This document shows, in pieces, positions 28,288-37,641 of a stretch of 64,000 nt of DNA; within the stretch, counting starts at the first letter, position 1, and each line of letters begins with the position of its first letter. Position numbers and translations under genes: made by a program. The stretch lies in contig NZ_JABX01000004.1 in assembly GCF_001469165.1 (NCBI RefSeq), positions 62,001 to 126,000 of the forward strand, read 5' to 3'. The notes under the pieces were generated by a model. It was given only the letters and a program-made list of their open reading frames with translations. It did no database searches and was not told the origin of the DNA. Origin of the DNA: Thiohalocapsa sp. ML1 (GTDB lineage: Bacteria; Pseudomonadota; Gammaproteobacteria; Chromatiales; Chromatiaceae).

Positions 28288-29096
28288 CACTGCGCGCCGG
28301 CCGCCTCGATGACGCCCTGAAGCTCCTGCAGGAGCGGGTCCGCAGCGACCCCGCCGAGGTGAAGCACCGAATTTTTTTGTTCCAGCTCCTGGCCGTTCTC
28401 GGCGAATGGAGCCGCGCACTGAACCAGCTCAAGGTGGCTGCCGGGCTCGACGCCGGCACCTTGGCGATGGTGCAGACGTACCGCGAGGCCCTGCGCTGCG
28501 AGGTCTTCCGCGCCGAGGTCTTCGCCGGCAGGCGCACGCCGCTGGTCTTCGGCGAGCCCCGGCGGTGGATCGCCCTGCTCATCGAAGCGCAGCGACTGTT
28601 CGCCGATGGTGAGGTTGCCCGGGCCGCGGAGATGCGCACCGAGGCACTCACCCTCGCGCCGCCCACGCCCGGCGCAATCAACGACGCCCCCTGCGAGTGG
28701 GTCACCGACGGCGACAGCCGGCTCGGACCGATCCTGGAGCTGATCGTCAACGGCAACTACTACTGGGTGCCCTTCGAGCGCGTCCGCTCCATCCACTTCG
28801 ATCCCCCCGCCGACCTGCGGGACTTGGTTTGGACCCCGGCCCAGGTGACCTGGGCGAACGGCGGCCAGACCGTGGCGCTCATACCGAGTCGTTATCCCGG
28901 CTCTGAGCGCTCCGCCGACCCGGACATCGTGCGCGCGCGCAAGACCGAGTGGGCAGAGCACCCGGGCGAGACCTTCCTCGGCAGCGGGCAGCGCATGCTG
29001 TTCACGGATCAAGCGGAGTACGCCCTGTTCGACATACGCACCATCACCCTGCAACCGGGTGCCGAAGACGGCGCAACCGAGGCGGAGATTGCCTGA
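28272..29096 (+). CDS. tagJ: TagJ/ImpE, T6SS accessory protein
   Basis: TagJ (ImpE family) is an accessory protein that binds the TssB N-terminus and helps ClpV-dependent sheath recycling. The 274-residue protein begins with TPR-like helices (ALRAGRLDDALKLLQERVRSDPAEVKHRIFLFQLLAVLGEWSRALNQLKV) and ends with the ImpE domain (WVTDGDSRLGPILELIVNGNYYWVPFERVRSIHFDPPADLRDLVW). The presence of TagJ with ClpV is typical of one T6SS subgroup. The start region is duplicated (see the separate entry), and its stop overlaps the tssE start. Confidence 0.9.
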   Translation: MLAEDALRAGRLDDALKLLQERVRSDPAEVKHRIFLFQLLAVLGEWSRALNQLKVAAGLDAGTLAMVQTYREALRCEVFRAEVFAGRRTPLVFGEPRRWIALLIEAQRLFADGEVARAAEMRTEALTLAPPTPGAINDAPCEWVTDGDSRLGPILELIVNGNYYWVPFERVRSIHFDPPADLRDLVWTPAQVTWANGGQTVALIPSRYPGSERSADPDIVRARKTEWAEHPGETFLGSGQRMLFTDQAEYALFDIRTITLQPGAEDGATEAEIA

Positions 29097-29592
29097 GCTT
29101 ACGCACAAGGAGCGGCTGCAGCCGTCGCTGCTGGACCGCCTCACCGACGATGAGCCGGACAAGCAAGTGGAATCCCGCGAGCAGCGGGTGTTCTCCCTTG
29201 CACGCCTGCGCGAGGCGGTGCTGCGCGATGTTGCCTGGCTGCTCAACACCACGAACCTGGAAGCCGCCGCCGATCTGGGCGCCTACCCGGAAGTCCGTCA
29301 CTCGGTGCTCAACTACGGCATTCCGGACCTGGCGGGCACCTTCGTGTCGCGGACGAACATTGACGCACTAGAGCGCAACCTGCGCCAAGCGATCATCGAC
29401 TTCGAGCCGCGCATCCTGAGCCGCAGCCTGACGGTGCGGCTGGAACCGAACGCGTCGCAGATGAGCCACAACGCCCTGACGCTCCTGATCGAAGGCGAGC
29501 TGTGGGCGCAGCCGATTCCGCTGCGCGTCTATCTCAAGACCGAGATCGACCTCGACGTCGGCGATGTGCAGGTGGTGGACCAGCTCGGCTGA
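29089..29592 (+). CDS. tssE: TssE, T6SS baseplate protein (gp25-like)
   Basis: TssE is the gp25-like baseplate component that starts sheath polymerisation. The protein shows SLLDRLTDDEP, SLARLREAVLRDVAWLLNTTNLEA, the conserved VLNYGIPDL and a C-terminal gp25 fold with RSLTVRLEP and LLIEGELWAQP. The TTG at 29089 gives an eight-base overlap with tagJ; an ATG at 29059 would give a 38-base overlap and ten more residues. Both are possible. After it the T6SS run is interrupted by a gene on the other strand. Confidence 0.9.
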   Translation: MPELTHKERLQPSLLDRLTDDEPDKQVESREQRVFSLARLREAVLRDVAWLLNTTNLEAAADLGAYPEVRHSVLNYGIPDLAGTFVSRTNIDALERNLRQAIIDFEPRILSRSLTVRLEPNASQMSHNALTLLIEGELWAQPIPLRVYLKTEIDLDVGDVQVVDQLG

Positions 29593-29650
29593 ACCGGCCA
29601 TTGACCCCGCAGGGTTAGGTCCCGGCTGGAAGGCGGCCACCAGAGGGAGC

Positions 29651-30991
29651 TCAATGCTGGCTGGAAGCCGGCACCACATGCGCCGCCACGCAGTAGCCGG
29701 CGACCGGCGTGCGGAACTCGTAGCGCAGGGTGTCGCGGATCTCGCACTCCGGCTCGCTGAAGCCGGCACTCGCGAGCGCCTGCACCACATAGTGCGGATC
29801 GTGGCGGTAGCGCCCCGAGGGGCGGCGCTCCCAGCCGCGCGCCTGCCCCTGCCCGGCGGCATCCTCCACGGTCAGGATGAGCCAGCCGCCGGGCCGCATG
29901 ATGGCGGCAAAGTTCCGCAGCACCGGCTCCAGATCCCCGAAGTAGACCAGCACATCGGCGCAGATCACGGCCGTGAAGCTTGCCTGCGGATAGGTCGCCG
30001 GGTTGCCGAGGTCGGTCCGCGTCAGCAGATCGAAGATGTTGCGCGCCTTGGACTTCTCGAGCATCCCCACGGACAGGTCGCAGCCGTGCAGCAGCTTGGC
30101 GAAGGGGCGCAGATAGGGCGCGCAGAGCCCGGTGCCGCAGCCGGCGTCCAGGATCTCCCGGCTCGCGTCGGGCGCCCAGCCGAGCTGCTCGATCATCCTG
30201 CCGATGAGCTGCGGGCCGCGGTTGCCGATGGCCTCGAGGTTCTCGTCATAGTAGGCAGAGAAGCGGTCGAACTCGTCGATGAGGCTGCCCAGATCCTGCG
30301 TGTCGTCGCCGCTGTCGTCGAGGTTGGCGACGAGTCCGTCGAGCATGGCGACATGCGCCGCGCTCCAGCGCGGGCGCTGTCGCTCGGCAAGCTGTCTGGC
30401 GTGGTCGGGATAGCCGAAATGGCCGAGGCCGCGCATCAGGGCCGCGACGCCGGCGCGGAAATCGTCGCCGGCGAGCGCAGCCAGCGTCGGCTCCCAAATC
30501 TGCAACAGGCGTTCGGGGTCCTTGCGCTGGAGCAGCAGGCTGATGAGCGGCAGCACCGGGCGCAGATCGTCGCGCTTGAGCTGGGCGGTGCGCTCCAGCG
30601 CGGCGATGCCATCCTCTTCCTCGCCGAATTCCACCAGCACCAGCGCCGCGTCCAGCAGCGCGATGGGGTTGTCGGGATGATCGGCGATGACCTTTCGCAG
30701 CGTGCCGACCGTGCCGTCGCGGATCATCTTTGCACGCTCGGCGTCGCCGAGCTCTTGCAGGATCGCCCAGACGTAGGCGGCGCCCCCGGCGCTCACCCGG
30801 CCGTCGTCGAGCACCTGCTCCATCAGCTCGCGCGCCGCGTCGCGCCGGCCTTCCTCCAGCGCCGAGAAGGCCTGGCCGATGCGCTCGGTGTTGAGCTGCT
30901 GGGCCTCGCGGTCGGCCTCGATGTCGGCCTGCATGTCGGCGCTGGAGCCGACACCCGCTGCGGGCGGCGGGCCGTTGTCGGGCGTGGTCAT
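29651..30991 (-). CDS. TPR-containing class I methyltransferase, opposite strand within the T6SS run
   Basis: A 446-residue protein with TPR-like helices in the first 230 residues (IGQAFSALEEGRRDAARELMEQVLDDGRVS, then DNPIALLDAALVLVEFGEEEDGIAALERTAQLKRDDL) and a SAM-dependent methyltransferase domain at the end (EILDAGCGTGLCAPYLRPFAKLLHGCDLSVGMLEKSKAR, VICADVLVYFGDLEPVLRNFAAIMRPGGWLILTVED). It is a paralogue of the protein at 44478-45809. Start 30991 follows a short Pro-rich upstream extension that is less likely coding. It faces tssE tail-to-tail and splits tssE from tssF. Confidence 0.82.
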   Translation of the reverse strand: MTTPDNGPPPAAGVGSSADMQADIEADREAQQLNTERIGQAFSALEEGRRDAARELMEQVLDDGRVSAGGAAYVWAILQELGDAERAKMIRDGTVGTLRKVIADHPDNPIALLDAALVLVEFGEEEDGIAALERTAQLKRDDLRPVLPLISLLLQRKDPERLLQIWEPTLAALAGDDFRAGVAALMRGLGHFGYPDHARQLAERQRPRWSAAHVAMLDGLVANLDDSGDDTQDLGSLIDEFDRFSAYYDENLEAIGNRGPQLIGRMIEQLGWAPDASREILDAGCGTGLCAPYLRPFAKLLHGCDLSVGMLEKSKARNIFDLLTRTDLGNPATYPQASFTAVICADVLVYFGDLEPVLRNFAAIMRPGGWLILTVEDAAGQGQARGWERRPSGRYRHDPHYVVQALASAGFSEPECEIRDTLRYEFRTPVAGYCVAAHVVPASSQH

Positions 30992-31408
30992 GACGAACCT
31001 CGATGGCGGCCGCAAGCCGCCGGCAATGCGCTGCAAGATCGGCTCGGCGTCGCCGCAAGCACCCGAGCGTCCGCCCAGAGATTATCACCCTGAGAAGCCG
31101 GAGCGCATGGGCGGAAAAGCCCGCAAGCGCGAGACGCTTTCGCGCTTCGGACGGAGATTGGACTTGCGTATACTCCGGTTGGGGCTTAGCCCCGCTTGGA
31201 TCACCCGGCTGGCATCGCCCGCGGCGCCCCGCGGCCATCGCGTCGGCCGTCGCCGATGCTGGCCTGCCCTGCCCTGCCCTGCCCCGCCTCGGCGGGCGGC
31301 CCGGCATCCGCATACGAGCGCATGCCGGTCTCGGCGGCGGTTCCGGGCGTCGGGAGGCAACCTAGCCCAGCCCTGCGCGCACCTGCTTGTCCGACGACGG
31401 AATCCCCG
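30992..31408. other. Divergent intergenic region between the methyltransferase and tssF
   Basis: About 417 bp with no convincing gene. It should hold promoters for both divergent genes. A ggggcttagcccc hairpin lies near 31180, and five tgccc units run in tandem around 31263-31286. Confidence 0.5.
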
Positions 31409-33283
31409 ATGGACCCAAGGCTCCTCGACTACTACAACCGCGAGCTGCGCTTCATCCGCGAGATGGGCGGCGAGTTTGCGCGCGCCTACCCGAAGATTGC
31501 CGGGCGCTTGGGGCTCGACAGCTTCGAGTGCGCAGACCCCTACGTGGAGCGCCTGCTGGAGGGCTTCGCCTTCCTTGCCGCGCGTGTGCAGCTCAAGCTC
31601 GATGCCGAGTTTCCGCGCTTCACGCAGCACCTGCTGGAGAGCGTCTACCCGAATTTCCTCGCCCCCGTGCCGTCAATGACGGTGCTGCAGTTCCAGCCCG
31701 ACCTGACCGAAGGCGCACTGGCCGAGGGCTTCCCCATCGCCCGCGACAGCGTCGTGAAAAGCGTGCTCGGCAAGGGCGAGCGCACCGCCTGCGAGTACCG
31801 CACGGCGCACGACGTGACGCTCTGGCCACTCACCCTGACCGCTGCGCGCTACGTGCACGGCACCGCACTTACCAACGCCGGCGGCAAGGTGCCGAAGGCG
31901 GCGGCCGCCGCGCTGGTGCTCAAGCTCAGGACCAGCGCCGGGCTCGGCTTCGACAAGCTCGCGCTGGATCGGCTGCCGATCTTTCTGCGCGGCGCCGACG
32001 AGCTGCGCATGCACGTGTACGAAGCGCTTATCGGGCACGCCTTGGGCATGCTGGTGCAGCCGGCGGGGTCGGAACCGGCCTGGCGCATGTTCATCGATCC
32101 CGCAAACATCAGCCGCATCGGCTTCGACGACAGCCATGCGCTGCTGCCGCGCAGCCCGCGGAGCTTTCAGGGCTACCGGCTGCTGCAGGAATATTTCGCC
32201 TTTCCCGACCGCTTCCTGTTCGTCGAGCTCGGCGGCCTGGCGCCGGCCGTGCGCCGCCATGCGGGCGAGGAGCTGGAGCTCATCGTGCTCCTCGACCGCC
32301 ATGAGCAAGGCCTTGAAGACGCCTTCGACGCCGGGCTCTTCGCACTCTTCTGCACGCCGGCCATCAACCTGTTTCCGAAGCGATCGGACCGCATTCATCT
32401 GGACGAGCGCACCGACGAGCTCCATTTGGTCATGGACCGCACCCGGCCCATGGACTACGAGGTGCACAGCATCACCGCCGTCCACGGCTACGGCACCGGC
32501 GTCGAGCCGCAGCAACGCTTCCAACCCTTCTACGCGCCGCAGGAATGGCTCACCGGCGGCGAGCACCGCGCCTTCTATGCCGTGCATCGGGAGCCGCGTG
32601 TGCTGTCCACGGCTCAGCGCCGCGAGGGCACCCGCGCGAGCTACATCGGCGGCGAGGTCTTCATCGCGCTCGTGGACGGGGATGATGCCCCCTATCGCAG
32701 CGACCTCAAGCAGATCGGCGTCGAAGCGCTGTGCACGAACCGCGACCTGCCGCTCTCGCTGTCGCTCGGCATCGGCGATACCGATTTCACGCTGCCGGCC
32801 GGTGCACCCGTGCAAGCCGTGCGCGCCGTGCTGACGCCGACCCGCCCGCGCCCGGCCTTCCCCGAAGGCGAGACGGCTTGGCGCCTGGTCAGCCACCTGT
32901 CGCTGAACTACCTGTCCATCTGCGACACGAGCCCCGCAGAAGGTGCGGCCGCGCTGCGCGAGCTGTTGGAGCTTTACGGCAATGCCTCCGACCCCGCCAT
33001 CCGCGCGCAGATCAAGGGCGTGCAGGGGATACGCTCGCGGCCCGTGACGCGCCGGCTGCCGGGCGCCGGGCCCGCGTTCTTCGCGCGTGGGCTGGAGCTG
33101 ACGCTGACGCTGGACAAGGCCGCCTTCGAGGGCAGCGGGATGTTCCTGTTCAGCGCCGTGATGGAGCAGTTCTTCGCGAAGTACGTGTCGATCAATTCCT
33201 GCACCGAGACCCTGGTGCGCACCACGAGCGGCGAAGAGGTGATGCGGTGGCAGACGCGGATCGGCAGACGGCACAGGCTCTAG
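31409..33283 (+). CDS. tssF: TssF, T6SS baseplate wedge protein
   Basis: TssF is the large wedge protein of the baseplate. The 624-residue protein begins MDPRLLDYYNRELRFIREMGGEFARAYPKIAGRLGLD, the family signature, then VERLLEGFAFLAARVQLKLDAEFPRFTQHLLESVYP. The end has GPAFFARGLELTLTLDKAAFEGSGMFLFSAVMEQFFAKYVSINSCTETLV. The ATG at 31409 matches the conserved N-terminus. It overlaps tssG by 37 bp, the usual tight coupling of this pair. Confidence 0.96.
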   Translation: MDPRLLDYYNRELRFIREMGGEFARAYPKIAGRLGLDSFECADPYVERLLEGFAFLAARVQLKLDAEFPRFTQHLLESVYPNFLAPVPSMTVLQFQPDLTEGALAEGFPIARDSVVKSVLGKGERTACEYRTAHDVTLWPLTLTAARYVHGTALTNAGGKVPKAAAAALVLKLRTSAGLGFDKLALDRLPIFLRGADELRMHVYEALIGHALGMLVQPAGSEPAWRMFIDPANISRIGFDDSHALLPRSPRSFQGYRLLQEYFAFPDRFLFVELGGLAPAVRRHAGEELELIVLLDRHEQGLEDAFDAGLFALFCTPAINLFPKRSDRIHLDERTDELHLVMDRTRPMDYEVHSITAVHGYGTGVEPQQRFQPFYAPQEWLTGGEHRAFYAVHREPRVLSTAQRREGTRASYIGGEVFIALVDGDDAPYRSDLKQIGVEALCTNRDLPLSLSLGIGDTDFTLPAGAPVQAVRAVLTPTRPRPAFPEGETAWRLVSHLSLNYLSICDTSPAEGAAALRELLELYGNASDPAIRAQIKGVQGIRSRPVTRRLPGAGPAFFARGLELTLTLDKAAFEGSGMFLFSAVMEQFFAKYVSINSCTETLVRTTSGEEVMRWQTRIGRRHRL

Positions 33284-34296
33284 CGCTGTTCGACGCACTG
33301 CGCGCCGCGCCGCATCGCTTCGGCTTCTTCCAGGCGCTGCGCCGGCTCGAATGCGCGCATGCGGACCGCCCGCGCCTGGGCACCGCGCCGCGCCCGGCGG
33401 ACGACGTGGTGCGGCTCGGGCAGAAGGTGTCGCTGGCCTTTGCGCCGTCCACGCTCGCGGACTTCCGGCCCGGCGAGGCCGGCGCGCCGCCGCTGCTGCA
33501 GGTCTACTTCCTCGGCCTGTTCGGGCCGAACGGGCCGCTGCCGCTGCACCTGTCGGACTACGCCCGCCAGCGTCTCGCGAACACCCACGACCCGACCCTG
33601 TCGCGCTTCGCGGACATCTTCCATCACCGCATGCTGTCCCTGTTCTACCGGGCCTGGGCGGATGCGCGCGCGACGGTCAGCTTCGACCGCCCGGAGGACG
33701 ACCGCTTCGGCACCTACGTCGGCGCCGCCTGCGGTCTCGGCATGCCGAGCCTGAGGGATCGCGATGCGGTGCCGGATATCGGCAAGCTGCATTACGCCGG
33801 GCTCTTTGCCGGCCAGACACGCCACGCCGAGGGCCTGATCGCGCTGCTCGCGGACTTCTTCCGGCTGCCGGTGGCGCTGGAGGAGCTGGTCGGTCATTGG
33901 CTGACGCTGCCCGCCGAGAGCCGCTGGCGGCTCGGCGAGTCGCGGCGCACCGGCGCGCTCGGCGTCTCGACCATCGTCGGCGCGCGGGTTTGGGACCGCC
34001 AGTACAAGTTCCGCATCGTCTTCGGCCCGCTGGACCGGGCGGACTACGAGCGCCTGCTGCCCGGCGGCGAGCACCTGCCGCGGCTCGTGGCGCTGGTGCG
34101 CAACTACGTCGGCGACGAATACGAGTGGGATGTGAATCTGGTATTGAAGAAGGCGCAGGTACCGCCCTGCAAGCTCGGCGGCGACGCGCGCCTAGGCTGG
34201 TCCACCTGGGCCTGCGGCAAGATACCGGCCGAGGACGTTGATGACCTGTACCTGGATCCGCTGCGGCATGTCGGCGATGCCGCAACGGTCGGCTAG
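33247..34296 (+). CDS. tssG: TssG, T6SS baseplate wedge protein
   Basis: TssG forms the wedge with TssF. The 349-residue protein has FDALRAAPHRFGFFQALRRLECA, the TssG motif YFLGLFGPNGPLPLHLSDYARQR, FHHRMLSLFYRAWADARA and LPGGEHLPRLVALVRNYVGDEYEWDVNLVL. The GTG at 33247 has GAGG upstream and lies within tssF; the longer open frame further upstream is only the shadow of tssF. A dispersed repeat begins at its stop codon and fills the gap to tssH. Confidence 0.94.
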   Translation: MADADRQTAQALALFDALRAAPHRFGFFQALRRLECAHADRPRLGTAPRPADDVVRLGQKVSLAFAPSTLADFRPGEAGAPPLLQVYFLGLFGPNGPLPLHLSDYARQRLANTHDPTLSRFADIFHHRMLSLFYRAWADARATVSFDRPEDDRFGTYVGAACGLGMPSLRDRDAVPDIGKLHYAGLFAGQTRHAEGLIALLADFFRLPVALEELVGHWLTLPAESRWRLGESRRTGALGVSTIVGARVWDRQYKFRIVFGPLDRADYERLLPGGEHLPRLVALVRNYVGDEYEWDVNLVLKKAQVPPCKLGGDARLGWSTWACGKIPAEDVDDLYLDPLRHVGDAATVG

Positions 34297-34462
34297 ATTG
34301 CTTGAGTGCGCCGAATGCTTGCGGCGCTTGAGGGCAAAAGGGCCGAGGGCCAAGGCAGCCCTGCTCGGCCCATCGCCCTTGGCCCTTGGCCCTTAGGTCC
34401 ACGCGCCAGCGAGCGAGATGCGCAGACGCGCCATACCTGGCCTTGTCGGTCTGAGGCTTGGC
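34295..34462. repeat. Composite repeat copy D (degenerate module 1, module 2, partial module 4)
   Basis: Starts as agattgcttg directly at the tssG stop, continues with a diverged module 1 to about 34325, a G-rich hairpin of gggccgagg units and complementary cccttggcc units (34336-34396), and ends with cggtctgaggctt (34445-34462). It separates tssG from tssH. Confidence 0.8.
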
Positions 34463-34527
34463 CACAGGCTGGCCGGCAACAGAGCCGCCCGGCTTTCCAC
34501 CCTTCGCCAACCGAGGAAGCACAGCCC

Positions 34528-37278
34528 ATGACCGAGATCAGCCGCGTCGCCCTGTTCGGCAAGCTCAACCCGATCGGCTACAAGGCCATCGAGAGCGCGA
34601 CCGTGTTCTGCAAGCTGCGGGGCAACCCCTACGTGGAGCTGGTGCACTGGATTCATCAGATCCTGCAACTGCCGGACTCCGACCTGCACCGCATTATCAA
34701 GCAATTCAGCCTGGAGCCCTCGCGACTGGCCAAGGACATCACCGACGCGCTGGATCGGCTACCGCGCGGCTCGACGTCCATCTCCGACCTGTCCTCGCAC
34801 GTGGAGGAGGCCGTCGAGCGCGGCTGGGTCTACGGCTCGCTGATGTTCAAGGAGTATCAGGTGCGCACCGGCTATCTGGTCGTCGGCATCCTGAAGACGC
34901 CGGGGCTGCGCAACGCGCTCGCCGGCGTCTCCAAGGAATTCGACAAGATCAAGGTCGAAACGCTGGTGGAGCGCTGGGCCGAAGTCGTCGGCGACTCGCC
35001 CGAGGAGCGCATGGTCGCCCAGGACGGCACCATGGCCGGCGCCGGCGGCGCCCCCGGCGAGGCGAGCGGCGCCATGGCCCCGGCGCAGATGGGCAAGCAG
35101 GAGGCCCTCGCGCGCTTCACCGTCGACCTCACCGCACAGGCCGCGAGCGGCAAGATGGACCCCATCGTCGGCCGCGATGAAGAGATCCGCCAGATCATCG
35201 ACATCCTCATGCGCCGCCGGCAGAACAACCCGATCCTCACCGGCGAGGCCGGCGTCGGCAAGACCGCCGTCGTCGAGGGCTTCGCGCAGAAGATCGCCGC
35301 CGGCGACGTGCCGCCGCCGCTCAAGGACGTGACCCTGCGCACGCTCGACGTGGGCCTGCTGCAGGCCGGCGCGAGCATGAAGGGCGAGTTCGAGCAACGC
35401 CTGCGCCAGGTCATCGAGGAGGTGCAGGCGTCCGAGAAGCCCATCATCCTGTTCATCGACGAGGCGCACACGCTGGTGGGCGCGGGCGGCGCCGCCGGCA
35501 CCGGCGATGCGGCCAACCTGCTGAAACCCGCGCTGGCCCGCGGCACGCTGCGCACCGTCGCCGCCACCACCTGGGCCGAATACAAGAAGCACATCGAGAA
35601 GGACCCGGCCCTGACCCGCCGCTTCCAGGTGGTCCAAATCGACGAGCCAAGCGAGGAGAAGGCCATCCTGATGATGCGCGGCGTCGTCTCCACCATGGAG
35701 CAGCACCACAAGGTGCAGGTGCTCGACGAGGCGCTGGAGGCGTCGGTCAAGCTCTCCCACCGCTACATCCCGGCCCGCCAGCTCCCGGACAAGTCGGTCA
35801 GCCTGCTCGACACCGCCTGCGCGCGGGTCGCCATCAGCCAGCACGCGGTGCCGCCGGAGGTGGACGACTGCAAGAAGCGCATCGACGCGCTGGAAAACGA
35901 GCTCGCCATCATCGGGCGCGAGACGGCCGTCGGCGTCGACACCGCCGAGCGCGAGGCCGCGGCCAACGAGAAGCTCGCCGCCCAGCGCGCGCTGTACGCG
36001 GAGCTGGAAGGCCGCTGGACGGCGGAGCGCGAGCTGGTGCAGCAGATCCTGGCGCTGCGCGCCGAGCTGCGCGGCGGTGCCGACAAGCCCGCGGCGACGA
36101 AAACCGCGGCAGCCGCGCAGCCGCCGGCCGAGCCCGCACCGGCCGGCGACCCCGCTCCGGCCACCGCGAGCGCCCCCACCGGCGCCGACCGCGACGCCCT
36201 GCTCGACAAGCTGAAAGCGCTGCAAGCCGAGCTGCACGCCTACCAGGGCGAGCGCCCGCTGATCCTGCCCACCGTGGATCAGCAAGCCGTTGCCAGCGTC
36301 GTGGAAGACTGGACCGGCATCCCCGTGGGCCGCATGGTCAAGAACGAGGCCGAGTCGATTCTGAAGCTCGCCGACACGCTGGAGCAGCGCATCATCGGCC
36401 AGCGCCACGCGCTCGACATGATCGCCCGGCGCATCCAGACCTCCCGCGCCAAGCTCGACAACCCGAACAAGCCCATCGGCGTCTTCATGCTCGCCGGCAC
36501 CTCCGGCGTCGGCAAGACCGAGACCGCGCTGGCCCTGGCCGAGGCCCTCTACGGCGGCGAGCAGAACGTCATCACCATCAACATGAGCGAGTTCCAGGAG
36601 GCGCACACCGTCTCCACGCTCAAGGGCTCGCCCCCCGGCTACGTCGGCTACGGCGAGGGCGGCGTGCTGACCGAGGCCGTGCGCCGGCGCCCCTACAGCG
36701 TCGTGCTGCTCGATGAGGTCGAAAAGGCCCACCCGGACGTGCACGAGATCTTCTTCCAGGTCTTCGACAAAGGCCACATGGAAGACGGCGAGGGCCGCAG
36801 CATCGACTTCAAGAACACGCTGATCCTGCTCACCACCAATGCCGGCACCGACCTGATCGGGAGCCTCTGCGCCGATCCGGAGCTGATGCCCGACGCCGAG
36901 GGCATGGCCAAGGCGCTGCGGGAGCCGCTGCTCAAGGTCTTCCCGCCCGCGCTGCTCGGGCGCCTCGTGGTCATTCCCTATTACCCGCTCAACGACGAGA
37001 TGATCGGCACCATCGCTCGCCTTCAGCTCGGGCGCATCGAGCGGCGCATCCGCGACAACCACAAGGTCCCGTTCACCTACGACGACGCCGTCATCAAGCT
37101 CATCGCCGAGCGCTGCACCGAGCTCGAAAGCGGCGGGCGCATGATCGACGCCATCCTCACCAACACCGTGCTGCCGCGCATCAGCGAGGAATTCTTGCGC
37201 CGCATGATGGAGGGGCAGCCCATTGCGCGGGTGCACGTGAGCGTCGCCGACGGAGAGTTCAGCTACGCCTTCGAGTAA
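34528..37278 (+). CDS. clpV: TssH/ClpV, T6SS sheath-recycling AAA+ ATPase
   Basis: ClpV strips contracted TssBC sheaths so that they can be reused. The 916-residue protein has a Clp-N domain with FGKLNPIGYKAIESATVFCKLRGNPYVELVHW, a first AAA domain (Walker A GEAGVGKT at about 239-246, Walker B IILFIDEAHTLVG), a middle domain, an Ala/Pro-rich insertion (PAATKTAAAAQPPAEPAPAG region) and a second AAA domain (GTSGVGKT at about 657-664, VVLLDEVEKAHPDV). Start 34528 has GAGGAAG before it; upstream in-frame codons lie in repeat DNA. It is the last gene of the cluster. Confidence 0.96.
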   Translation: MTEISRVALFGKLNPIGYKAIESATVFCKLRGNPYVELVHWIHQILQLPDSDLHRIIKQFSLEPSRLAKDITDALDRLPRGSTSISDLSSHVEEAVERGWVYGSLMFKEYQVRTGYLVVGILKTPGLRNALAGVSKEFDKIKVETLVERWAEVVGDSPEERMVAQDGTMAGAGGAPGEASGAMAPAQMGKQEALARFTVDLTAQAASGKMDPIVGRDEEIRQIIDILMRRRQNNPILTGEAGVGKTAVVEGFAQKIAAGDVPPPLKDVTLRTLDVGLLQAGASMKGEFEQRLRQVIEEVQASEKPIILFIDEAHTLVGAGGAAGTGDAANLLKPALARGTLRTVAATTWAEYKKHIEKDPALTRRFQVVQIDEPSEEKAILMMRGVVSTMEQHHKVQVLDEALEASVKLSHRYIPARQLPDKSVSLLDTACARVAISQHAVPPEVDDCKKRIDALENELAIIGRETAVGVDTAEREAAANEKLAAQRALYAELEGRWTAERELVQQILALRAELRGGADKPAATKTAAAAQPPAEPAPAGDPAPATASAPTGADRDALLDKLKALQAELHAYQGERPLILPTVDQQAVASVVEDWTGIPVGRMVKNEAESILKLADTLEQRIIGQRHALDMIARRIQTSRAKLDNPNKPIGVFMLAGTSGVGKTETALALAEALYGGEQNVITINMSEFQEAHTVSTLKGSPPGYVGYGEGGVLTEAVRRRPYSVVLLDEVEKAHPDVHEIFFQVFDKGHMEDGEGRSIDFKNTLILLTTNAGTDLIGSLCADPELMPDAEGMAKALREPLLKVFPPALLGRLVVIPYYPLNDEMIGTIARLQLGRIERRIRDNHKVPFTYDDAVIKLIAERCTELESGGRMIDAILTNTVLPRISEEFLRRMMEGQPIARVHVSVADGEFSYAFE

Positions 37279-37299
37279 GCCGCACGGACGACCCGTGGT

Positions 37300-37316
37300 G
37301 CCGGCTTCCAGCCGGC
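37300..37316. repeat. Short palindrome gccggcttccagccggc after clpV
   Basis: A 17-base palindrome with seven-base arms, 21 bp after the clpV stop. The same palindrome core forms each unit of the 45-bp array at 62891-63115, so it behaves as a small dispersed REP-like element. Confidence 0.6.
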
Positions 37317-37371
37317 TTCCTTGCGCTACCATGCTGTCCGGCACAATTTTTCCTTGATGGCGAGGCCCGAC

Positions 37372-37641
37372 ATGCCCCTGCACCTGAAGGCCGTTTACGA
37401 GCACGGTGTCTTGCGCCCGCTTGCACCACTGGACCTAGAAGAGCACCAAGAGGTGTGCTTGGTGTTGGAAAGCACCGACGAAGCGGGCCACCCCAGCGGC
37501 GCCAACCGCGAAGCAAAGCCAATCTGGGAGATCGCCGCCGACCTAGTGCGCAACATCCCGGAGGATGCGCTGAACGACACCCCCACGGATGGCGCGGCCG
37601 AGCACGATCATTACCTCTACGGCACAGCGAAGCGCGACTGA
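37372..37641 (+). CDS. Antitoxin of the DUF104 (AF2212-like) family
   Basis: An 89-residue protein. Its first 35 residues (LKAVYEHGVLRPLAPLDLEEHQEVCLVLE) match the DUF104/AF2212-like antitoxin pattern of a short beta-barrel. The acidic C-terminal part would wrap the toxin. Start 37372 has GAGG nine bases upstream; 37357 is the alternative. The stop overlaps the start of the PIN-domain gene by one base, the usual antitoxin-first order. The pair lies between the T6SS and the integron-type integrase, at the left end of the accessory island. Confidence 0.82.
   Translation: MPLHLKAVYEHGVLRPLAPLDLEEHQEVCLVLESTDEAGHPSGANREAKPIWEIAADLVRNIPEDALNDTPTDGAAEHDHYLYGTAKRD

Noticed and set aside
34759-37404. 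An 881-codon minus-strand frame opposite clpV
   Set aside because: It is a shadow of clpV with no motif and low-complexity Leu/Val/Asp composition.
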